Below, piece by piece: positions 19,330 to 28,475 of a DNA stretch of 45,661 bases; position 1 is the first letter of the stretch, and every line of letters starts with the position of its first letter. The notes beneath the pieces were generated by a model, which searched no databases, was not told the origin of the DNA, and was given only the letters and a program-made list of their open reading frames with translations. Location of the stretch: positions 1-45,661 of the forward strand of contig NZ_BAGK01000016.1 of the NCBI RefSeq assembly GCF_000308795.1. Direction: 5' to 3'. Made by a program: the position numbers and the translations under genes. Source of the stretch: Nocardia thailandica NBRC 100428 (lineage in GTDB: Bacteria > Actinomycetota > Actinomycetes > Mycobacteriales > Mycobacteriaceae).

Positions 19330-22300
19330 TCAGTTGGCTCCGATCACTGCGAGGGGGGTTCCGGGTTCCACCTTGGCGCCCGGGGCGGTGAGGACCCGCA
19401 GGACGGTGCCGCCGTCCGGGGTGGTCACCGGGAGTTCGAGTTTCATGGCCTCCAGCACGGCGACGGTGTCGCCGGCGCGGAGTCGCTGTCCTTCCTGTGC
19501 TTCCACGCGCCAGACGTTGCCGGTCATCGGCGCCGAGACGACGGCGGAGCCGTCCGGGAGGCCCGAGAGCGGATCGTCGGCGGGCGCGGCGGGTTCGGGT
19601 TCGGCCGCGGTCCGTTCGAATTCGCCCGCGGCCTGCCAGGCAGCGCGCTCGGCGGCGAAGGCGGCGGACTGCCTTCCCTCGAAGGCCGCGATGGATTCGG
19701 CGTTGTCCGCGAGCAGGGCGAGGTGATCGGCGAGGGCGAAGGTGCCCTCGGTGACCTGCGCGTCGAACCGGCCCGCGGCGGCCGCCGCGCGGTACTCGAG
19801 CAACTGCTCCGGCTCGACCGGCTCCCACACGATGCGGTCGAAGAAGCGGAACAGCCACGGGGTGCCCGCCTCGAACGGCGCGCGCTGGCGGTACCCGGAC
19901 CAGATCGGGACGGTGCGCCCGATCAGCTGGTAGCCGCCGGGCGAGGCCATGCCGTACACGCACAGGTACTTGCCGCCGATGCCGACCGCGTCCGAGGGCG
20001 TCCAGGTGCGCGCGGGATTGTATTTCGTGGTGACCAGCCGGTGCCGGGGATCGAGCGGGACGGCCAGCGGCGCACCGAGATACACGTCGCCGAGCCCGAG
20101 GACGAGGTACTCGGCGGCGAACACCGTGTCGCGGACCTCCTCGACGCTGTCGAGTCCGTTGATCCGCCGGATGAACTCGGTGTTGGACGGCAGCCAGGGC
20201 GCGGTGTCGCGGACACCGCTGCGATAGCGGTCGATGGCCTCGGCGATCGACGGGTCGTCGAAGGACAGCGGCAGCCGGACGGTGCGGCTGGCGACGACCA
20301 GGTCGCCGGTGGCGGGCAGCGCGTCCTCCAGCTCGGCGAGCGTGCCGAGCAGGCGGTACTGCGGCAGCACCTCGGGGTCGAAGTGGATGTGCAGGGAGCG
20401 GACGCCGGGGGTGACGTCGACTATGCCGGGGAGGCCGGTGTCGCGCAGGGCCTCCGACAGCGCGTGTACGCGCATGCGCAGGCCGAGGTCGAGGACCATC
20501 GGGCCGTACTCGACGAGGACGTTGTCGTCGCCGCCGCGCAGGTAGCGCACCTCCGGCCGGTCGCCGTCGGCCTCGCGCAGCCGCAGGATGCCCCGGTCGC
20601 GCAGGGCCACACCGAGTTCGGGGACCGCGGCCGCGGCGCGGGCGGACGGCACCCGCCGCAGGCGTTCGGCGCCCTTCTCGTCGACGGGCACGAACCGGAT
20701 GGTGTCGCCGGGGCGCAGCTGGCCGAGCTTCCAGCGCTGCGCCGACACCACCGTCAGCGGGCAGGCGAAACCGCCGAGGCTCGGGCCGTCGGGACCGAGC
20801 AGGATCGGGGTGTCACCGGAGACGTTGAGGGCGCCGACGCTGTAGGGGTTGTCGTGCAGGTTGGACGGATGCAGGCCCGCGTCGCCGCCGTCGGCGCGCG
20901 ACCACGACGGCTTCGGGCCGTCGAGCCGGATGCCGGTGCGGTTGGCGTGCGCCCCGACCCGCCACTCGGCCGCGTAGAACTGGCGCATGTCGTCGTCGGT
21001 GAAGTAGGCGGGCGCGGTCTGCGGGCCCTCGCCGACCGCGATCTGCCAGGCGTGGGTGAACGTGGGCCGCGACGCGGCGGGGACCGGCGCGACGGGCGCG
21101 CCGGGGTCGGGGAGCAGGCCGAGGACGTCCCCGGCGAGCAGCGCCCGTCCGGTGACACCGCCGAAGCCGCCGAGGGTGAACGTGGCCGCGCTGCCGTGGT
21201 AGAGCGGGGCGTCGATCCCGCCCGCGACGGCGAGGTAGGTGCGCAGGCCCGCGTCCGCCGGGGCGCCGATGTCGAGGACCGCGCCCGCGGGCACCGTGAC
21301 CGGCGTCCACTGGGGGATCTCGGCGCCGTCGAGGGTGACCGGGGTCGGGGCGCCGGTCACACAGATCGTGGCCGCCGCGCCGAAACTCAGCCGGGGCCCC
21401 TGGAGGGTGCATTCCAGGCCGGGCGTGCCGGGCGCGTTGCCGACGGCGACGTTGGCCAGGGTGAACGACAGGTCGTCCATCGGGCCCGAGGGCGGGATAC
21501 CGACCTCCCACAGGCCGAGCCGGCCTGGATGGTCCTGCACCGTTGTCATCGTGCCCGGCCGCAGGACCTCGACGCGGCGGGCGGGGACGCCGATGCCCGC
21601 CAGGGTGGAGGTGCTGTGCCCGGCGTCGAGCACCACCGGATCGGCGGCGGCGGCGCGCAACTGGGCCAGGTTGGTCTGGACGCCGTAGACGGCGGTCTCG
21701 CCCAGGGCCGAACTCAGCGCCGCGAAGGCCGAGGCCCGGTCGGGTCCGGTGGTGATGACCTTGGCGAGCATCGGGTCGTAGTAGGGGGACACCTCGGTGC
21801 CGGTGGCGATCCAGCCGTCCACCCGGGCGTCCGTGGGGAGGCGGGCCTCGGTGACCAGGCCCGCGCTGGGGCGGTAGTCCTGGGCGGGGTCCTCCGCGTA
21901 GACCCGCGCCTCGACCGCGCTGCCGCGCTGCGCCGGGCCGGTGCTCGGCAGGTCGTCGAGCATGGTGGCGTCGCCGCCGGCCAGGCGCAGCATCCAGGCC
22001 ACCAGGTCGACCCCGGTGATCGCCTCGGTCACCGGATGTTCCACCTGCAGCCGGGTGTTCATCTCCAGGAACGACGCCTCGCCCCGGTCGATGTCGTAGA
22101 CGAACTCGACCGTGCCGGCCGAGCGATAGTCCACCGACTGCGCCAGCAACCGCGAGGTCGCCAGGAGTTCGGTGGTGAGCGCCTCGGTGAGGCCCGGCGC
22201 GGGGGCCTCCTCCAGCACCTTCTGGTTGCGCCGCTGCAGCGAGCAGTCCCGGGTGCCCAGGCTCACCACCCGGCCGCGCCCGTCGCCGAACAGCTGCACC

Positions 22301-22932
22301 TCGACGTGGCGCGCCCGCGACACGAACCGCTCCAGGAAGACCCCGCCCGCACCGAAATTCGCCGCGGCCAGCCGCTGCACGCGGGTGTAGGCCGCCCGCA
22401 CCTCGTCGGGCCCGTGACACGCCTGCATGCCGATGCCGCCGCCGCCACCGACGGCCTTGAGCATGACCGGGAAGCCGACCCGCTCCGCCTCGGCGACGGC
22501 ATGGTCGGCCGAATCCAGCAGCGCCGAACCGGGAATCAGGGGCACGCCGACCGCGCGGGCCGCCTCGCGCGCGGTGTGCTTGTCGCCGAAGATCTTCAGC
22601 TGCTCCGGGGTCGGGCCGACGAACGCCAGGCCCGCCTCGGCGACCGCCGTCGCGAAGACCGTGTTCTCGGAGAGGAACCCGTAGCCGGGGTGGATGGCGC
22701 CCGCGCCGGTGGCCAGCGCGGCCTCGATCACCCGGTCCGCGCGCAGATAGGACTCCGCGGCGGGGCCGGGACCGAGCAGCACGGCCGTGTCGGCCGCCTC
22801 GACGTGGGGCGCGGCGGCGTCGGCCTCCGAATACACCGCGACGGTCTTCAGGCCCAGCAGGCGGGCGGAACGGATGATCCGGCAGGCGATCTCGCCGCGA
22901 TTGGCGATCAGCACCGTGTCGAAGGAACTCAT
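19330..22932 (-). CDS. uca: Urea carboxylase (biotin-dependent)
   Basis: Urea carboxylase uses ATP, bicarbonate and biotin to carboxylate urea to allophanate. The 1200 residues show, in order: a biotin carboxylase domain (1-450; IANRGEIACRIIRSARLLG, GGGGGIGMQ ATP loop, FLEMNTRLQVEHPVTE), a KipA-like carboxyltransferase half (about 463-770; GTMTTVQDHPGRLGLWEVG), a KipI-like half (about 800-1010; YLVLGLGDVYLGAPLAVPLD), and a biotin carrier domain with biotinyl Lys1164 in EAMKLE. The length equals that of known stand-alone urea carboxylases. It sits between the GntR gene (18 nt upstream) and atzF (2 nt downstream). The urea carboxylase-associated DUF1989 proteins often found beside it are absent here. 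Confidence 0.96.
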   Translation of the reverse strand: MSSFDTVLIANRGEIACRIIRSARLLGLKTVAVYSEADAAAPHVEAADTAVLLGPGPAAESYLRADRVIEAALATGAGAIHPGYGFLSENTVFATAVAEAGLAFVGPTPEQLKIFGDKHTAREAARAVGVPLIPGSALLDSADHAVAEAERVGFPVMLKAVGGGGGIGMQACHGPDEVRAAYTRVQRLAAANFGAGGVFLERFVSRARHVEVQLFGDGRGRVVSLGTRDCSLQRRNQKVLEEAPAPGLTEALTTELLATSRLLAQSVDYRSAGTVEFVYDIDRGEASFLEMNTRLQVEHPVTEAITGVDLVAWMLRLAGGDATMLDDLPSTGPAQRGSAVEARVYAEDPAQDYRPSAGLVTEARLPTDARVDGWIATGTEVSPYYDPMLAKVITTGPDRASAFAALSSALGETAVYGVQTNLAQLRAAAADPVVLDAGHSTSTLAGIGVPARRVEVLRPGTMTTVQDHPGRLGLWEVGIPPSGPMDDLSFTLANVAVGNAPGTPGLECTLQGPRLSFGAAATICVTGAPTPVTLDGAEIPQWTPVTVPAGAVLDIGAPADAGLRTYLAVAGGIDAPLYHGSAATFTLGGFGGVTGRALLAGDVLGLLPDPGAPVAPVPAASRPTFTHAWQIAVGEGPQTAPAYFTDDDMRQFYAAEWRVGAHANRTGIRLDGPKPSWSRADGGDAGLHPSNLHDNPYSVGALNVSGDTPILLGPDGPSLGGFACPLTVVSAQRWKLGQLRPGDTIRFVPVDEKGAERLRRVPSARAAAAVPELGVALRDRGILRLREADGDRPEVRYLRGGDDNVLVEYGPMVLDLGLRMRVHALSEALRDTGLPGIVDVTPGVRSLHIHFDPEVLPQYRLLGTLAELEDALPATGDLVVASRTVRLPLSFDDPSIAEAIDRYRSGVRDTAPWLPSNTEFIRRINGLDSVEEVRDTVFAAEYLVLGLGDVYLGAPLAVPLDPRHRLVTTKYNPARTWTPSDAVGIGGKYLCVYGMASPGGYQLIGRTVPIWSGYRQRAPFEAGTPWLFRFFDRIVWEPVEPEQLLEYRAAAAAGRFDAQVTEGTFALADHLALLADNAESIAAFEGRQSAAFAAERAAWQAAGEFERTAAEPEPAAPADDPLSGLPDGSAVVSAPMTGNVWRVEAQEGQRLRAGDTVAVLEAMKLELPVTTPDGGTVLRVLTAPGAKVEPGTPLAVIGAN

Positions 22933-22950
22933 GTCACTCCAGGTATTCGG

Positions 22951-23655
22951 TTATTCGGCCATCGACATGGCGGCGAGAGCGCGGGAGATGCGTTCGAGCA
23001 CCACATCGAGGGACTCCCCTATGTGCGTGCGCAGCAGCTGATAGCCGTTGGCCAGCTCGCCTGCCAGCACGGCGTCGAGAATCGCCAGGTGCTCGGAGAT
23101 GGTGGTCTCGATGCGGTTGTTGACCATGAAGTCGTACATGCGGACGTGGCGGATCCGGGAGTTCACCGACAGCAGCGCGCGGACCAGCTCGGCGTTGCCC
23201 GCCGCGGTCAGCAGGGCGACGTGGAACTCCTCGTCGACCACCACGAAGCCCGGCTCCTGCTCCGGCGGGTCGGCCTGCAGGGCCAGCCAGCGTTCCCGCT
23301 CGGCCAGCAGCAGCTCCCGATCGTGGGACAGCGCCGGGTTGTTCATCACCCGAGCCAGACCGCCGAGTTCGAGGGTCAGCCGGAGCTCGTAGAGGTCGCG
23401 GATTCGCGGCACACTGGGACGGACCGGGCTGAAGCCGTACTCCTCGCGCTGGAGCAGCCCGTCCGAGCAGAGCATGGTCAGCGCCTCGCGCACCGGGGTG
23501 CGGGAGATCCCGAACCGCGCCGACACCTTGGGTTCGGTCAGCCGTTCACCGAAGGTGATCGTCCCGTTGACCAGTTCGCTGCGCAGCGTCGCGTAGACCA
23601 CCTCGCGCAGCGGCCTCCCCGCACCCGCATCCTGTGTCTCCACCTGTGTCGACAT
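22951..23655 (-). CDS. GntR-family (FCD) transcriptional regulator
   Basis: A 234-residue regulator. The N-terminal winged helix reads LREVVYATLRSELVNGTITF, then SARFGISRTPVREALTMLCSDGLL, the GntR hallmark. The C-terminal FCD all-helical ligand domain carries D/H metal-binding positions (EEFHVALL, EHLAILDAVLAGE). It is the first gene of the urea amidolyase operon, 18 nt before the carboxylase, so it probably controls that operon and itself. A GTATAC palindrome sits 5 nt upstream of its start codon, and FCD-type GntR sites usually have a TNGTNTACNA-like core. The effector is unknown; urea, allophanate or a nitrogenous precursor would fit. Confidence 0.93.
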   Translation of the reverse strand: MSTQVETQDAGAGRPLREVVYATLRSELVNGTITFGERLTEPKVSARFGISRTPVREALTMLCSDGLLQREEYGFSPVRPSVPRIRDLYELRLTLELGGLARVMNNPALSHDRELLLAERERWLALQADPPEQEPGFVVVDEEFHVALLTAAGNAELVRALLSVNSRIRHVRMYDFMVNNRIETTISEHLAILDAVLAGELANGYQLLRTHIGESLDVVLERISRALAAMSMAE

Positions 23656-23657
23656 GC

Positions 23658-23667
23658 CTGTATACGC
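23658..23667. promoter_or_regulatory. GTATAC palindrome, possible GntR operator
   Basis: CTGTATACGC overlaps the promoter region of the GntR gene and has a 6-bp perfect core (23660-23665). It is similar in form to FCD-GntR operators. It is short, so chance is possible. Confidence 0.35.
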
Positions 23668-23943
23668 TATTGGCCTGCGGTTTCACCGGGATGACCCAAA
23701 GTTATGAACAGGTAAGGGAGAACTCACAACTCACCTCACCGCCGGTGCCGCGCGTCCGCGAGCGCTATTCAACACAGCGCAACGCGCCTGATCATCGGCC
23801 GACACAAAGCGGGCGCACGCTGGGACCGAGCCCCGGTGCCCGGTCGACACGATCACTCCGCGGCGCGGGCCACCTCGGCGCACGCGGAGGATGGTCCCGG
23901 GTCCCGGGCGCTCACCGACCAGCCCGCGAGGAGGACACCCGCA

Positions 23944-24060
23944 GTGCTTTCGACCATCGTCCTGCTGCTCCTCGTCAGCGCCCTGCTCACCATCACCGCC
24001 GCCGCGATCTGGTGGCCCAACCCCGCCGAGCCCCGGCCCCGGAGGCAGCGCGGCAGGTGA
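23944..24060 (+). CDS. Small single-helix membrane protein
   Basis: A 38-residue frame starts at GTG 23944, with GAGGAGG 8-9 nt upstream. The product is one hydrophobic helix (STIVLLLLVSALLTITAAAI), then WWPNPAEP and a basic tail PRRQRGR, giving an N-out/C-in type membrane peptide. No family is recognised. It lies between the divergent GntR gene and the tRNA terminator. The remainder of the gap (23671-23943) shows no gene. The strong ribosome-binding site supports it; its size makes it uncertain. Confidence 0.45.
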   Translation: MLSTIVLLLLVSALLTITAAAIWWPNPAEPRPRRQRGR

Positions 24061-24093
24061 CGCCCCGGGTCGCCGACGGACGCCGGAAAAGAA

Positions 24094-24125
24094 GAAGACC
24101 CCCTGACCGAAGTCAGGGGGTCTTC
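24094..24125 (-). terminator. tRNA-Pro terminator
   Basis: A perfect 14-bp hairpin with its 5' arm at 24094-24107, a CGAA loop, and its 3' arm at 24112-24125. Read on the minus strand it lies 21 nt after the tRNA 3' end and is followed by TTCTTTTCC, a classic intrinsic terminator. On the plus strand it can also end the small membrane protein transcript. Confidence 0.85.
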
Positions 24126-24145
24126 ATCGTGTCTCAACCACACGA

Positions 24146-24220
<75 letters not shown>

Positions 24221-24263
24221 TGAGGCGAACCTGAAGTAGCTTACAACGCGGTGGGCCGAAACG

Positions 24264-25223
24264 TTAAACCGGCTGGTCAGCGGGGTATTCTGCGAGGTCG
24301 CGGTCGGCGGCGGGGCGCTTGGGCGGCGCGCCGACGAGAGTCAGCAGCGTGGCCTCGGGACGGCAGCAGAACCGGTAGGGCGCCCACGGCGAGGTGCCGA
24401 TGCCCGCGGAGACGTGCAGCTGGGTGTGCTCGCCCCACTTGGACGCGCCCTTCACCCGCGACTTGTCGATGCCGCAGTTGGTCACCAGGGCGCCGTAGCC
24501 GGGCACCACGAGCTGGCCGCCGTGGGTGTGACCGGCGAGGACGAGGTCGTAGCCGTCCTCGGCGAAGCGGTCGAGCACGCGGGGCTCGGGGGAGTGGGTC
24601 AGGCCGATGCTCAGCTGCGCGAGCTGATTGGGGGCGCCCGCGACGGTCTCGTAGCGGTCGCGCTGCAGATGCGGGTCGTCGACGCCCGCGGTGGCGATGC
24701 GGATGCCCGCGACCTCGAGGTCGCGGCGCACGTGGGTCAGGTCGAGCCAGCCGCGTTCGGTGAACGCCGCGCGCAGATCCTGCCACGGCAACGGATCGCC
24801 GTAGACCCGCTTGTGGTCTTTCTTGAAATACTTCAGCGGATTCTTCGGGACCGGCGCGAAATAGTCGTTGGAACCGAAGACGAAAAGTCCCGGACGCGCG
24901 AGCAGTCCGCCCAGCGCCTGCACCACGGCGGGCACGGCTTTCTGATGCGAGAGATTGTCACCGGTATTGACGACGAGATCGGGTTCGAGCCGGTCCAGCT
25001 CGCGCAGCCACTGCTGCTTGAGCTGCTGGCCCGGCATCATGTGCAGGTCGCTGACGTGCAGAATGCGCAGCGTGGACGAGCCGGGAGCGAGCACCGGCAG
25101 GGTGGCTTCGCGCAGCACGAACGCGTTCCGTTCGATCAGCGTGGCGTAGCCGATTCCGGCGGCGGCGGCGCCGGCGGCTCCCAACGCGGTTCGGCGGGCA
25201 GCGGTCGTCGAGAAGGCTGGCAT
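24264..25223 (-). CDS. Metallophosphoesterase (YkuE-like)
   Basis: A 319-residue calcineurin-like phosphoesterase, syntenic with Rv3683. An N-terminal hydrophobic segment with a twin-arginine-like start (TTAARRTALGAAGAAAAG) suggests a membrane-anchored or exported protein. The two-metal motifs are visible: SDLHMMPG, VNTGDN, FGSNDYF (variant of GNHD), GLTHSPEP and AGHTHGGQ. Relatives act on phospholipid headgroups or nucleotides; the substrate here is unknown. A TATGCT -10 box ends exactly 6 nt before the ATG and no ribosome-binding site is present, so the mRNA is probably leaderless. It is divergent from the YqeY gene. Confidence 0.92.
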   Translation of the reverse strand: MPAFSTTAARRTALGAAGAAAAGIGYATLIERNAFVLREATLPVLAPGSSTLRILHVSDLHMMPGQQLKQQWLRELDRLEPDLVVNTGDNLSHQKAVPAVVQALGGLLARPGLFVFGSNDYFAPVPKNPLKYFKKDHKRVYGDPLPWQDLRAAFTERGWLDLTHVRRDLEVAGIRIATAGVDDPHLQRDRYETVAGAPNQLAQLSIGLTHSPEPRVLDRFAEDGYDLVLAGHTHGGQLVVPGYGALVTNCGIDKSRVKGASKWGEHTQLHVSAGIGTSPWAPYRFCCRPEATLLTLVGAPPKRPAADRDLAEYPADQPV

Positions 25224-25348
25224 TTGCCCAGCATAGGCGACCCCCTGCCGGAATGCCCGGTGTGTTTCCGCACAAGGTCACCGGAATTCGCGCCGACCGG
25301 TGAAAATGTGATGGGAGTTCGCGGCCGCGAGGGGCTACCGTGAGCCAC

Positions 25349-25813
25349 ATGCCGGAACTGAAATCGCAACTGCGTGCGGACATGACCGCCGCGATGAAAG
25401 CCAAGGACACGCTGCGGCTGTCGACCCTGCGGATGCTGCTGGCCGCGATCCAGACCGCCGAGGTCTCGGGTGCCGCGGCCAAGGAGCTCTCCGACGCCGA
25501 GGTCGTCTCCGTGCTGCAGAAGGAAGCCAAGAAGCGCAACGAGGCGGCCACGGTCTACGACCAGGCCGGGCGCGGCGAGCTCGCGGCCAACGAGCGCGCC
25601 GAGGAAGCGATCATCGACGAGTACCTGCCGACCCAGCTCACCGAGGCCGAGGTGGCCGACGTCGCCGACACCGCCATCGCCCAGGTCGCCGAGGAGATCG
25701 GCGAGCGGCCGGGCATGAAGCAGATGGGGCAGGTCATGAAGGCCGCGACGGCGATCGCCGCGGGCAAGGCCGACGGGTCGCGGCTCTCGGCCGCCGTCCG
25801 GGCGAGGCTGTGA
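25349..25813 (+). CDS. GatB/YqeY-domain protein
   Basis: A 154-residue helical protein of the YqeY family, related to the tail domain of GatB, the tRNA-dependent amidotransferase subunit. Seen: LKSQLRADMTAAMKAKDTLRLSTLRMLL at the start, the EYLPTQLTEAEV linker, and the C-terminal MGQVMKAATAIAAGKADGSRLSAAVRARL. The role is not settled; a link to tRNA or amide metabolism is inferred from GatB. Two starts compete: GTG 25340, with GAGGGG upstream, and ATG 25349, which has TACCGT 7 nt before it and gives the N-terminus usual in mycobacteria. The ATG is preferred. A strong terminator follows. Confidence 0.9.
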   Translation: MPELKSQLRADMTAAMKAKDTLRLSTLRMLLAAIQTAEVSGAAAKELSDAEVVSVLQKEAKKRNEAATVYDQAGRGELAANERAEEAIIDEYLPTQLTEAEVADVADTAIAQVAEEIGERPGMKQMGQVMKAATAIAAGKADGSRLSAAVRARL

Positions 25814-25831
25814 CCGGTCCCGGACAGCGAA

Positions 25832-25862
25832 CGGGGCGCCCGGTGGTTCACCGGGCGCCCCG
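25832..25862. terminator. Bidirectional terminator between YqeY gene and ponA2
   Basis: CGGGGCGCCCGGTG (25832-25845) pairs perfectly with 25849-25862 across a GTT loop, 14 bp. It lies between convergent genes, 19 nt after one stop and 7 nt before the other. Confidence 0.85.
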
Positions 25863-25868
25863 TGTCGT

Positions 25869-28241
25869 CTAGTTCGGGATCGGGATAGGGATCGGTGGCA
25901 GGCGCGGGATCTGCGGCAGACCCGGGACCACCGGCGCGGGAGCGGACGGCGACGGCGGCGCCGACGGCGTCGGCACCCGGACGGTGCCGTCGCTGATGTA
26001 GATCGTCACCACCGAGCCCGGGATGGCCGAGCCGTTCGGTGAGCTGCCCATGACGGTGCCCTTGGCCTGGGAGCCGGGCGCGGTCACCGCGGTCACCTGG
26101 AAGCCGTGCGAGGACAGCGTCGAGGTGGCCTCGCCCTGCGACATGCCTGCGACGTCGGGCACCTGCGAGTTGTTCGCGCCGCGCACGTACTTGTCGTCGA
26201 CCGGGGGCAGCCCGGGCGGGCCGTAGCGGTCGAGGGCGGGTTTGATCGCGTTGAACCAGGTCCGGGCGGGCTCGTTACCGCCGTAGAGATTGCCGTCGCC
26301 GCAGTTGCGCAGCGGGAACGAGCAGATCTCGCCGGGGGTCGGGCTGTCGCCGTAGACGTAGGTCGCCGCGGCCAGGCTGTTGGTGAAGCCGAGGAAGGCC
26401 GAGGAGCGGTGCGACTCGGTGGTGCCGGTCTTACCCGACATCGGGGCGTTCCAGCCCGCCGCGCGCGCCGCGCCCGCGGCGGTGCCGCTGACGTCGTCCT
26501 TGCTCATGGCGTTGGCCAGGGTGTTGGCCAGGCCGCTCTCGACGACCTGCTCGCAGGCCTGCTGGGTCAGCGGGACCGGCTTGCCCTGACGGTCGACGAC
26601 CTCCTTGATCGGCGAGGGCGGGCACCACTTGCCGCCGGAGGCGAGGGTAGCGGCCACGTTCGACAGCTCGAGCGCGTTGATCGGGAACGGGCCGAGGGTG
26701 AACGAGCCCATGTTGTTGTTCTTGACGTGGTCGGCCAGGCTGGCGTTGCCGTGGCCGGAGGTGCCGGGGGTGGTGTAGGAGCGCATGCCCAGCCGCACCG
26801 CCATGTCCACCGCCGCGGTCACGCCGACGTCCTGGATCATCTTCACGAACGTGGTGTTCGGCGAGGTCGCCAGCGCGTCGGTCACCGACATCGACCCCGG
26901 GTAGGCGCCCGCGTTCTTGACGCACCACGAGTCGGCCGGGCAGCCGGGCGAGTTGGAGTAACCCATGCCGCGGGCGGCGTAGGTGCCGGGGACGTCGAGG
27001 ACCGCGCTGATGCCGAGGCCCTTCTCCATCGCGGCCGCCGTGGTGAACAGCTTGAAGATCGAGCCCGCGCCGTCGCCCGCCATCGAGTACGGCTGGGCCA
27101 GCAGGGTCTCGTTGGCGTCGCGGTTGAGGCCGTAGGTGCGGCTGGACGCCATGGCGAGGACCGCGTGCGAGTCCTGGCCGGGGGCGACCACCGACATGAC
27201 CTGGGCGATGTTGTCCAGATTGGGGTCGGCCGCCTCGGTGACCGAGCGCTTCACCGATTCCTGCAGCGCCGGGTCGAGGGTCGTGCGGATCAGGTAGCCG
27301 CCCTTGTCGACCTGCTCGCGGCTGATGCCCGCGTTGGCCAGGTACTGCAGGGCGTAGTCGCAGAAGAAGCCCTTGTCGTTGGCGGCGATGCAGCCGCGCG
27401 GCAGGCCCTGCGGCTTGGGCAGGACGCCGAGCGGCTCGGACTTGGCCTTGCGGAACTCCTCGGCGCGGCTCGGGATGTTCTGGATCAGGGTGTCGAGCAC
27501 GGTGTTGCGGCGCGCGGTGACGCCCTCGACGTTGGTGTAGGGGTTCAGCTTGGAGCTGGACTGCACCATGCCGGCCAGCATGGCCGCCTGGGTCATGTTC
27601 AGGTCGGCGGCGTCGACGCCGAAGTAGGTCTTGGCCGCGTCCTGGATGCCGTAGGAGCCGTTGCCGAACGGGACGAGGTTCAGGTACCGCGTGAGGATCT
27701 CGTCCTTGGTCAGCTCGCGGTCCAGCGTCAGCGCCATCCGGATCTCGCGGATCTTGCGGGCCGGGGTGGTCTCGATCGCGGCGCGGCGCTCGGCGTCGGT
27801 CTTGGCGACGACGAGCAGCTGGAAGTTCTTGACGTACTGCTGGTCCAGGGTCGAGGCGCCCTGCTGGACCTCGCCGCTGGAGGTGTTGGTCAGGAAGGCG
27901 CGCAGGGTGCCCTGCCAGTCGACGCCCTTGTGGTCGGCGAAGCGCTTGTCCTCGATGGACACGATCGCCAGCTTCATGTTGTTGGCGATGCGATCACTGG
28001 GTACCTCGAAGCGCCGCTGCTCGTAGAGCCAGGCGATCGGGGCGCCGTTGGCGTCGACCATGGTCGACACGGCCGGCACCGTACCCTCCACGAGTTCGGC
28101 GGAGACGTTGTCGACGGCGTCGGCGGCCCGGTTGGAGACGAACCCGAAACCACCGGCCAGCGGGAACAACAGCCCGGCGACGAGCACGGCGGCCAGCGCG
28201 CAGCTGCCGGCCAATCTCGCGAGCGTATGAGTGATCGGCAC
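25869..28241 (-). CDS. ponA2: Bifunctional class A penicillin-binding protein with PASTA domain
   Basis: A peptidoglycan glycosyltransferase/transpeptidase at the cytoplasmic membrane, 790 residues from GTG 28241. It is syntenic with M. tuberculosis ponA2. Order: a short cytoplasmic tail, a membrane helix (12-34), a GT51 domain with catalytic Glu97 in SIEDKRFADHKGVDW and GASTLDQQYVKN, then the transpeptidase with SIFK (nucleophile serine), SPN and KTGTTE. One PASTA domain (VPDVAGMSQGEATSTLSSHG) and a Pro/Ser/Ile-rich tail end the protein. A TACGCT box 6 nt upstream of the GTG, without a ribosome-binding site, suggests a leaderless mRNA. Divergent from whiB4. The longer frame to 28430 is Arg/Pro-rich and unlikely. 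Confidence 0.95.
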   Translation of the reverse strand: MPITHTLARLAGSCALAAVLVAGLLFPLAGGFGFVSNRAADAVDNVSAELVEGTVPAVSTMVDANGAPIAWLYEQRRFEVPSDRIANNMKLAIVSIEDKRFADHKGVDWQGTLRAFLTNTSSGEVQQGASTLDQQYVKNFQLLVVAKTDAERRAAIETTPARKIREIRMALTLDRELTKDEILTRYLNLVPFGNGSYGIQDAAKTYFGVDAADLNMTQAAMLAGMVQSSSKLNPYTNVEGVTARRNTVLDTLIQNIPSRAEEFRKAKSEPLGVLPKPQGLPRGCIAANDKGFFCDYALQYLANAGISREQVDKGGYLIRTTLDPALQESVKRSVTEAADPNLDNIAQVMSVVAPGQDSHAVLAMASSRTYGLNRDANETLLAQPYSMAGDGAGSIFKLFTTAAAMEKGLGISAVLDVPGTYAARGMGYSNSPGCPADSWCVKNAGAYPGSMSVTDALATSPNTTFVKMIQDVGVTAAVDMAVRLGMRSYTTPGTSGHGNASLADHVKNNNMGSFTLGPFPINALELSNVAATLASGGKWCPPSPIKEVVDRQGKPVPLTQQACEQVVESGLANTLANAMSKDDVSGTAAGAARAAGWNAPMSGKTGTTESHRSSAFLGFTNSLAAATYVYGDSPTPGEICSFPLRNCGDGNLYGGNEPARTWFNAIKPALDRYGPPGLPPVDDKYVRGANNSQVPDVAGMSQGEATSTLSSHGFQVTAVTAPGSQAKGTVMGSSPNGSAIPGSVVTIYISDGTVRVPTPSAPPSPSAPAPVVPGLPQIPRLPPIPIPIPN

Positions 28242-28247
28242 GAGTTC

Positions 28248-28253
28248 AGCGTA
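28248..28253 (-). promoter_or_regulatory. ponA2 -10 box, leaderless type
   Basis: TACGCT on the minus strand lies exactly 6 nt before the GTG at 28241. The remaining intergenic stretch to whiB4 (28254-28470) shows no gene. Confidence 0.5.
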
Positions 28254-28475
28254 AAGGGTGGCGCGGACGGGGTCGCGATTGTGCTCGCCGGGCGGGGCGG
28301 ATCCGGCGTGGCCGCGAGGTTGCCTGGGCGTGTCAAGAAAATCCGCCGCTCGGCGTGTCGGGGGCGGGCGCGCCGGATGAGCAGCACCGCTGCGGGTCCG
28401 TGTCCGGATTTGAAGGGACGGTCGTACCAAAAAATCGGGGGCCGGTCTTGCGCAAGCCCCATACCTTTACCTAGA

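Noticed and set aside
19723..23694. A 1323-codon open frame on the plus strand
   Set aside because: It is the antisense shadow of urea carboxylase and the GntR gene. Its translation is Arg/Gly/Asp-rich without domains, while the minus strand encodes complete, motif-bearing proteins.
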